Assembly (NCBI RefSeq): GCF_900176355.1
Contig: NZ_FWXI01000023.1
Coordinates: forward strand, 1 to 64,000
Direction: 5' to 3'
DNA from: Sporomusa malonica
GTDB taxonomy: Bacteria; Bacillota; Negativicutes; Sporomusales; Sporomusaceae
DNA: 64,000 nucleotides
Below the pieces are notes generated by a model, which was given only the letters and a program-made list of their open reading frames with translations, had not been told where the DNA came from and did not search any database. Shown here in pieces: positions 59,292 to 64,000 of this stretch. Position 1 is the stretch's first letter. The number at the start of each line of letters is the position of its first letter. Both the position numbers and the translations under genes were made by a program.

Positions 59292-59849
59292 CTAAACAAT
59301 TTTAGAGAGCGGTGTCAGTTTGCCGACAATGGCCAGTATCTGGCGTACGGCCACCTCTAGTGAACCGGTGTTTTTTACAACATAGTTGGCTGTCTGCCAA
59401 TTGTTAAACTCACCGGTACTGTTGGCATACTCAATACGGCGGTTGATAAGTTCATGACTATCGCCGCGATCTAGCATACGGCTAATAACTGTATCATAGT
59501 CTATCATAATGAATATGGACTCAACCCGGTGGGCAAGTAGTTTTTTTAGCTGGTTCAAACCTTGTGTCTCAACAGCAACAGTGCTTATTGGGTGCTGGTT
59601 GACTTTGTTCAAGACTTCGGCTTTACTTAATCCGTATAAATTACCTGAGTACTCAACCCGTTCGATAATCTCAGTTTTTTGGAATTCTTCCTTACTCACA
59701 AAGTAGTAGTGCCCGCCATGTTGCTCATCCGGTCTGGGTTTCCGGGTGGTGTGGCTCAGTATCTCTGGAATGCCATATTGGACAAGCTCTTTTTGAATAC
59801 TGGTTTTGCCTGAGGCGGGGGGACCTATAAGCGCATATACTTTGTTCAT
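59292..59849 (-). CDS. Guanylate kinase-like protein
   Basis: The 185 residues have the P-loop GPPASGKTS, the GMP-binding LSHTTRKPRPDEQHGGHYYF and VEYSGNLYGLSK. The overall plan matches guanylate kinase, but the C-terminal lid is short and divergent, so this may be a second, specialised nucleotide kinase rather than the housekeeping Gmk. CGGAGG precedes the ATG. Confidence 0.8.
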   Translation of the reverse strand: MNKVYALIGPPASGKTSIQKELVQYGIPEILSHTTRKPRPDEQHGGHYYFVSKEEFQKTEIIERVEYSGNLYGLSKAEVLNKVNQHPISTVAVETQGLNQLKKLLAHRVESIFIMIDYDTVISRMLDRGDSHELINRRIEYANSTGEFNNWQTANYVVKNTGSLEVAVRQILAIVGKLTPLSKIV

Positions 59850-59897
59850 AAATCCTCCGTTATCTATATGGTTAGTTTACTTCAAAAGGTCATAGGT

Positions 59898-59927
59898 AAA
59901 AAAAAACTTCTGGTTTATCCAGAAGCT
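59898..59927 (-). terminator. Terminator of the YjfB-like gene
   Basis: On the minus strand CTTCTGG and CCAGAAG pair, followed by nine T. Confidence 0.85.
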
Positions 59928-59939
59928 TTCCGGCTCAAA

Positions 59940-60128
59940 CTAAGCAGATATATCAATGGCGTTGCCCAAATGAGACGGTGAGATACGGGGTTCTGCCGCT
60001 GGGAGTTGGTCAAGCAGGTTCTGATTTTGCGTGACAGACGTATCCATAGCTTTTTTCATTACTAAAATACTGGCTTGATCACTGACTGTCAATTGCGAAG
60101 AGGCCATAGAAAGCGCTGCAATATCCAT
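59940..60128 (-). CDS. YjfB-like putative motility protein
   Basis: The 62-residue peptide begins MDIAALSMASSQLTVSDQASILV and ends PSHLGNAIDISA, matching the YjfB family of small proteins linked to flagellar motility. GGAGGCG precedes the ATG. It stands alone. Confidence 0.8.
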   Translation of the reverse strand: MDIAALSMASSQLTVSDQASILVMKKAMDTSVTQNQNLLDQLPAAEPRISPSHLGNAIDISA

Positions 60129-60339
60129 AGGTGTTCGCCTCCATTGCTATTATATGTTAATTATACTTCCGGGAAGAAGAGCAAGTCAATGCGACAATTG
60201 TACTATCTTGTTGCCTGTTAGTAAATACTAGCTTAGTATATCGAATATTTGTCTAAAAGGGCTGGGTAAAATTTATTTTTGTGGCACAAAAACAAAGCAG
60301 GAATATTAAGAAAAGTAGCCAATATATCCATTAATAAGT

Positions 60340-60371
60340 TTGTAAACCGGTTTCCTAAACCGATTTACAAA
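60340..60371. promoter_or_regulatory. LacI-type operator before the KDPG operon
   Basis: A 31-bp near-perfect palindrome (TTGTAAACCGGTTT...AAACCGATTTACAA) contains the AAACCGGTTT core of LacI/KdgR sites. It ends just before the ribosome site. The likely binder is the LacI gene at the end of the operon. Confidence 0.8.
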
Positions 60372-60389
60372 AAAGAAGGGATGATACCA

Positions 60390-61037
60390 ATGATACCAAA
60401 ATTAAATGTACTGCAAAAGATTATGGACTCTGGCGTAGTTGCTGTTGTTCGTGCAGAAACCTCCGAGCAGGCTGTCAAGATTGCTGATGCTTGCCTCAAA
60501 GGTGGCATTGCGGCTATTGAGATTACTTTTACTGTGCCAGGTGCTGCTGATGTAATTAAAGACCTTGCCGCTAACTATAAGAATGGTGAATTGATTATTG
60601 GTGCAGGCACTGTGCTTGATCCCGAGACAGCCCGCGTGGCTATTTTAGCTGGTGCTCAATATATTGTCAGCCCATCATTCAATCTCGAAACTGTCAAACT
60701 ATGTAATCGTTACCAAGTACCCATCATGGCAGGCTGCATGACTATTAAAGAAATCGTGGAAGCCATGGAAGCAGGCACTGATATTATTAAACTCTTCCCG
60801 GGAGAAGCCTTAGGAGTATCTTTTGTAAAAGCGCTCAAGGGTCCGTTGCCCCAGGCACCTGTTATGCCAACCGGCGGTGTTAGCCTTGATAACGTACAAG
60901 ACTGGATTAAAGCCGGTTGTGTAGCTGTTGGCGTCGGTGGCAACCTGACTGCCGGTGCCAAGAAGGGCGACTATGAGTCAATCACTGAGATTGGCAAACA
61001 GTTTATTGAAAAAGTCCGTCAAGCTCGCGGTATATAA
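60390..61037 (+). CDS. eda: KDPG aldolase (2-keto-3-deoxy-6-phosphogluconate aldolase)
   Basis: The 215-residue class I aldolase has the catalytic glutamate in AAIEITFTVPGA and the Schiff-base lysine in DIIKLFPGEALG (about 130), with PVMPTGGVSLDNV binding phosphate. It splits KDPG into pyruvate and glyceraldehyde 3-phosphate. ATG 60390 fits GAAGGG; the frame from 60279 runs through the operator and is rejected. It is the first gene of an Entner-Doudoroff/hexuronate operon. Confidence 0.93.
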   Translation: MIPKLNVLQKIMDSGVVAVVRAETSEQAVKIADACLKGGIAAIEITFTVPGAADVIKDLAANYKNGELIIGAGTVLDPETARVAILAGAQYIVSPSFNLETVKLCNRYQVPIMAGCMTIKEIVEAMEAGTDIIKLFPGEALGVSFVKALKGPLPQAPVMPTGGVSLDNVQDWIKAGCVAVGVGGNLTAGAKKGDYESITEIGKQFIEKVRQARGI

Positions 61038-61057
61038 TAATTTTAAGAGGTGTAGAC

Positions 61058-62080
61058 ATGAAAAAAGTAGTATGTTTTGGTGAAATTATGCTCCGTCTGG
61101 CTCCTGTTGGTTACCAGCGTTTTGAGCAAACCCCTAGCTTTGAGGCTGTCTATGGCGGCGGCGAGGCCAACGTGTGCGTATCCCTGGCCAATTATGGCGA
61201 AAATGCATTATTTGTCACCAAAGTTCCTAATAATCCCATCGGCCAGGCGGCTGTTAACGAAATGCGCCGCTACGGTGTTGACACTAGCCAAATGATTCGC
61301 GGCGGCGAACGTCTGGGCATCTATTTCTGCGAAAAGGGTGCTTCCCAGCGTCCGTCCAAGGTAGTCTATGATCGCGCTCATTCCTCTATTTCCGGTGCCC
61401 AAAAAGGAGATTTTGACTGGAAAAAAATCTTCGAAGGCGCTACCTGGTTCCATTTTACCGGCATTACCCCAGCCCTGGGCGACAATGTAGCCGAGTGTGT
61501 GTTGGAGGCTTGTAAAGCTGCTAAAGAAGTCGGGCTGACTACAAGCTGCGACCTCAACTTCCGCAAAAATCTGTGGACAAGTGAAAAAGCTGGCCAGGTT
61601 ATGGCTCAGTTTATGCCTTATGTGGACGTATGTATTGCTAACGAAGAAGATGCTGAAAAAGTATTCGGCATTAAAGCAGATAACACCGACATTACCGGCG
61701 GCAAGCTCAGCCACGAAGGCTACAAAGATGTTGCTATGAAACTTAAAGAACGCTTTGGGTTTAAAGCTGTTGCCATCACCCTGCGCGGCAGCATCTCGGC
61801 TTCTGATAACAACTGGGCGGCTATGTTGTATAAAGATAATGAGTTCTACTTCTCCCGCAATTATGCCATCCACATTGTTGACCGCGTTGGCGGTGGCGAT
61901 TCCTTTGGCGGCGGCTTGATCTATGCCATGATGAACAATTACTCGAATGCTGATGCGCTTGAGTTTGCTGTAGCTGCTTCCTGCCTCAAGCACACCATTG
62001 AAGGCGACCATAACCATGTTACTGTTAGCGAAGTCAAGGCGCTAATGGGTGGCGACGGTTCAGGACGCGTACAACGGTAA
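61058..62080 (+). CDS. kdgK: 2-keto-3-deoxygluconate kinase (PfkB family)
   Basis: The 340-residue ribokinase-type enzyme has the start VVCFGEIMLRLAP, the GGGEANVCVSLANYG segment and the ATP/anion-hole motif DRVGGGDSFGGGLIY near residue 270, with the catalytic Asp. It makes KDPG for the aldolase encoded 20 bp upstream. GGTGTAGACATG lies at the start with a modest AGAGG site. Confidence 0.92.
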   Translation: MKKVVCFGEIMLRLAPVGYQRFEQTPSFEAVYGGGEANVCVSLANYGENALFVTKVPNNPIGQAAVNEMRRYGVDTSQMIRGGERLGIYFCEKGASQRPSKVVYDRAHSSISGAQKGDFDWKKIFEGATWFHFTGITPALGDNVAECVLEACKAAKEVGLTTSCDLNFRKNLWTSEKAGQVMAQFMPYVDVCIANEEDAEKVFGIKADNTDITGGKLSHEGYKDVAMKLKERFGFKAVAITLRGSISASDNNWAAMLYKDNEFYFSRNYAIHIVDRVGGGDSFGGGLIYAMMNNYSNADALEFAVAASCLKHTIEGDHNHVTVSEVKALMGGDGSGRVQR

Positions 62081-62085
62081 CAAAA

Positions 62086-63102
62086 ATGTCTGTTACCATT
62101 GCAGAGGTTGCCAGGAGATCGGGTGTATCCAAAAGTACGGTATCAAGGTATCTAAATGGTTTGTATGACCATATGGGAGCAGATACCCGTGACCGTATTG
62201 CCCAAGTTATTGCTGAGCTTGACTATCGGCCTAATACGCTGGCCCGCAGCCTCAAGCAAAAACGCACCCACACAGTAGGGGCTATTGTCGCTAATATCTT
62301 GAATCCCTTTTCTACCAGTATTATCCGGGGAATTGAAGATACGCTGCAAGAAGCCGGTTTTAACCTTATCCTGTGCAATGCCGATGATGATCCTGCCAAA
62401 GAACGTGACTATGTCAACATGCTGGCAGATAAGCAGGTTGACGGTTTAATTATTAATACTACCGGCTGCAACAATGACCTTATTGCCCAGGTTAACCAGC
62501 ATACCCCGATTGTCCTTATCGATCGAAAAGTTCCTGAGATTGGTATAGACACTGTGACTGTGGACAGTGCCAGTGGCGTCCGCCAGGCCATCGACCATAT
62601 GGTCAGGTTAGGCCATCGCCGGATTGCCATGTTCACTCTGCCGTACGATCACGTCAGTCCCCGCCTGGAGAGGGTACAAGCCTATCAAGCCGCTTTGGCT
62701 GACCACGGCTTGCCCTTCCGGGAAGATTGGCTGATACGTACTGGTATTGAGGAAACCGAGATTATTGCTAAATTGCAAGAACTAGTTGGCGTTGGAGCCA
62801 GGGATGATAAGCCGACAGGGATTTTTTGTGCCAATAATCTGATTACCATGTCAGTAGTTAGAGTCTTAAAAAAACTCGGGATTACTGTTCCTGCAGAAGT
62901 CAGTGTGCTTGGCTTTGATGACTGGGATTGGGCAGAACTAATTGATCCGCCGGTTACTGTTATTGCCCAGCCTGTATATGCCATGGGTAATAAAGCGGCC
63001 TCAATGCTGATAAAACGACTAAAAGCTGTACGGCCTTCCCAAAAACCGGCAACTGTTATGTTTGAGCCGGAGTTAATCAAGCGCAAGTCGTGTGGCGAGT
63101 AG
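62086..63102 (+). CDS. LacI-family repressor, probable KdgR
   Basis: The 338-residue regulator has the LacI helix-turn-helix (TIAEVARRSGVSKSTVSRYLN, hinge RPNTLARSLKQKR) and a periplasmic-binding-like core with FCANNLITMSVVRVLK. It begins five bases after kdgK, so it is the third gene of the operon it likely represses. The inducer is probably KDG or KDPG, from context only. Confidence 0.9.
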   Translation: MSVTIAEVARRSGVSKSTVSRYLNGLYDHMGADTRDRIAQVIAELDYRPNTLARSLKQKRTHTVGAIVANILNPFSTSIIRGIEDTLQEAGFNLILCNADDDPAKERDYVNMLADKQVDGLIINTTGCNNDLIAQVNQHTPIVLIDRKVPEIGIDTVTVDSASGVRQAIDHMVRLGHRRIAMFTLPYDHVSPRLERVQAYQAALADHGLPFREDWLIRTGIEETEIIAKLQELVGVGARDDKPTGIFCANNLITMSVVRVLKKLGITVPAEVSVLGFDDWDWAELIDPPVTVIAQPVYAMGNKAASMLIKRLKAVRPSQKPATVMFEPELIKRKSCGE

Positions 63103-63110
63103 CATCAAGA

Positions 63111-63142
63111 GCTTTCCGGTATTGCCGGAAGGCTTTTTTTTC
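63111..63142 (+). terminator. Terminator of the KDPG operon
   Basis: GCTTTCCGG and CCGGAAGGC pair, followed by eight T. Confidence 0.85.
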
Positions 63143-63217
63143 CTGAAATGTTTTGGTCTAATTTCCTCCTAACCTCATATACTGTTTATTGTGGTCATTA
63201 ATTTAGGAGGTGGCAGG

Positions 63218-63325
63218 ATGTTAGTGCATTTTCAGTGCGGCGCCATAATGGAAGTTGATCAGGACGGAATTCATGTTTGCCCGAAATGCGGTAAAACGAT
63301 TAAACCCCGCGTTTCCCGCAAGTAA
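63218..63325 (+). CDS. 35-residue zinc-ribbon-like peptide
   Basis: AGGAGG, then ATG 63218, opens a short frame with FQCGAIMEVDQDGIHVCPKCGKTI. The CG and CPKCG pattern resembles half of a rubredoxin-type zinc ribbon. A basic tail follows. It may bind metal and interact with nucleic acid or protein; no family name is certain. Confidence 0.6.
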   Translation: MLVHFQCGAIMEVDQDGIHVCPKCGKTIKPRVSRK

Positions 63326-63407
63326 GCGGTGGTGGGCGGTTGACTGGTCTGGGGAATTTTGCTACACTAATAAAACGCATAGACGAATGGATGTAAAGGG
63401 TGACAAT

Positions 63408-64000
63408 ATGCTGCATGAGTTTTCCCGGACAGAACTGCTAATTGGCGCAGAGGGCCTGCAAAAACTAGCACAAAGCAAGGTAGCCGTTTTCGGTATTGGC
63501 GGAGTAGGTACTTTTGTTGTTGAAGGCTTGGTCCGCTCAGGTGTGGGCAAGTTTGTGCTGGTGGATGATGATTGTATTTGCCTGACTAATATTAACCGGC
63601 AATTACATGCAACGAGGAAGACAATCGGTAAACCTAAGGTTGAGGTAATGCGTGATCGCATTCTCGAAATAAACCCCAAGGCAGAAGTGACTATCTTTCA
63701 GGAGTTCTATCTGCCAGAGACTGCCGAGAGAATGTTTGCTGATGACTACAATTATATCGTTGATGCCATCGATACTGTTACTGGCAAGCTTGACCTGGTT
63801 ATTCGCGCAAAGGCCAGAAATATCCCGGTCATCTCCTCTATGGGAGCCGGTAATAAACTTGATCCAACCCGGTTCGAAGTGGCCGATATCTTCAAAACCT
63901 CGGTTTGTCCGCTGGCCAAAGTCATGAGGCAAGAGCTCAGGAAGCGTGGAATCACTGCACTTAAGGTAGTCTACTCTAAGGAAGAACCACTTACGCCGAT
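63408..64000 (+). CDS. tcdA: tRNA threonylcarbamoyladenosine dehydratase (TcdA), 3' end cut by window
   Basis: From ATG 63408 (after AAAGGGTGACA) at least 197 residues read without stop to the window end. The E1-like fold starts SRTELLIGAEGLQKLAQSKV with the ATP-binding GIGGVGTFVVEGLVRSGVG. INRQLHA and DAIDTVTGKLDL follow, then CPLAKVMRQELRKRG. This pattern marks TcdA/CsdL, which cyclises t6A37 of tRNAs. The absence of a stop is due to truncation. Confidence 0.9.
   Translation, partial: MLHEFSRTELLIGAEGLQKLAQSKVAVFGIGGVGTFVVEGLVRSGVGKFVLVDDDCICLTNINRQLHATRKTIGKPKVEVMRDRILEINPKAEVTIFQEFYLPETAERMFADDYNYIVDAIDTVTGKLDLVIRAKARNIPVISSMGAGNKLDPTRFEVADIFKTSVCPLAKVMRQELRKRGITALKVVYSKEEPLTP

Noticed and set aside
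61208..62017. 269-codon frame opposite kdgK
   Set aside because: It is a shadow of the PfkB-family gene, with no ribosome site and no recognisable motif.
1..64000. CRISPR array or rRNA operon
   Set aside because: No regularly spaced direct repeats and no rRNA-like sequence were seen on either strand.

Overview
The window looks like chromosome of a spore-forming, Gram-negative-type Firmicute (Negativicutes, most likely a Sporomusaceae relative). This is inferred from gene content, not from a database search. A complete gerA-gerB-gerC germination operon shows that it sporulates. An RND efflux system, KDPG aldolase/kinase, a cobalamin-controlled corrinoid operon, a MetF-like protein, a flavodiiron protein and a selenocysteine tRNA fit an anaerobe, possibly an acetogen, with an outer membrane. 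Base composition is moderate. Most genes carry strong GGAGG-type ribosome sites and many end in perfect stem-loops.

Layout. 1-2.3 kb is a decaying accessory stretch: an IS110-type transposase end, a frameshifted TiaS-like gene, small unknown genes and a possible structured RNA. 2.4-6.2 kb is a cobalamin-riboswitch operon (CobI/CbiL plus a BtuFCD-type importer). 6.2-8.6 kb is a Fur-controlled feoAB locus with a Cys-rich partner. 8.6-11.2 kb (minus) is amtB with two nearly identical GlnK genes behind an attenuator-like leader. 11.3-15.3 kb starts with tRNA-Sec and holds a prophage scrap, an SOS cassette (protease-less LexA plus Y-family polymerase), an orphan Nif11-type RiPP precursor and a deleted ku gene. 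15.3-26.7 kb carries regulators, an EFR1 ferredoxin, a TetR-controlled RND pump, a c-di-GMP riboswitch before a chemoreceptor and an AT-rich radical SAM gene.

27-41.3 kb holds a PAS kinase, a GGDEF protein, a PanE-like reductase, a YitT protein with an apparent ATT start, a dicarboxylate symporter, a polar amino-acid ABC operon with an attenuator, a flavodiiron protein, a Crp/Fnr regulator, an MTH865-like protein whose ribosome site is buried in a hairpin, and a DUF1638 protein. 42-54.7 kb appears to be an osmotic-stress and cell-envelope region: glucosylglycerate synthase (with a broken phosphatase) and MscS, a c-di-AMP riboswitch before a DapB-like gene, the ger operon, then a second MscS with a racemase and an acetyltransferase. 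Related short stem-loops with GGAG-CTG arms recur just after promoters here, and an orphan HEARO/omega-RNA-like element sits between a promoter and the c-di-AMP riboswitch. 54.7-64 kb holds a STAS/flavodoxin-like fusion, a MetF-like protein, small secreted proteins, a RibU-type transporter, a guanylate-kinase paralogue, a YjfB motility peptide, the KDPG operon with its LacI regulator, and a TcdA gene cut by the window end.

The most interesting items are the HEARO-like RNA fused in cis to a c-di-AMP riboswitch, the recurrent osmotic-region hairpins with an 80-bp repeat pair, the protease-less LexA/Y-polymerase cassette, the lone Nif11 precursor, the 30-bp perfect palindrome shared by two convergent genes, and several leader RNAs (amtB, amino-acid ABC operon, MTH865-like).
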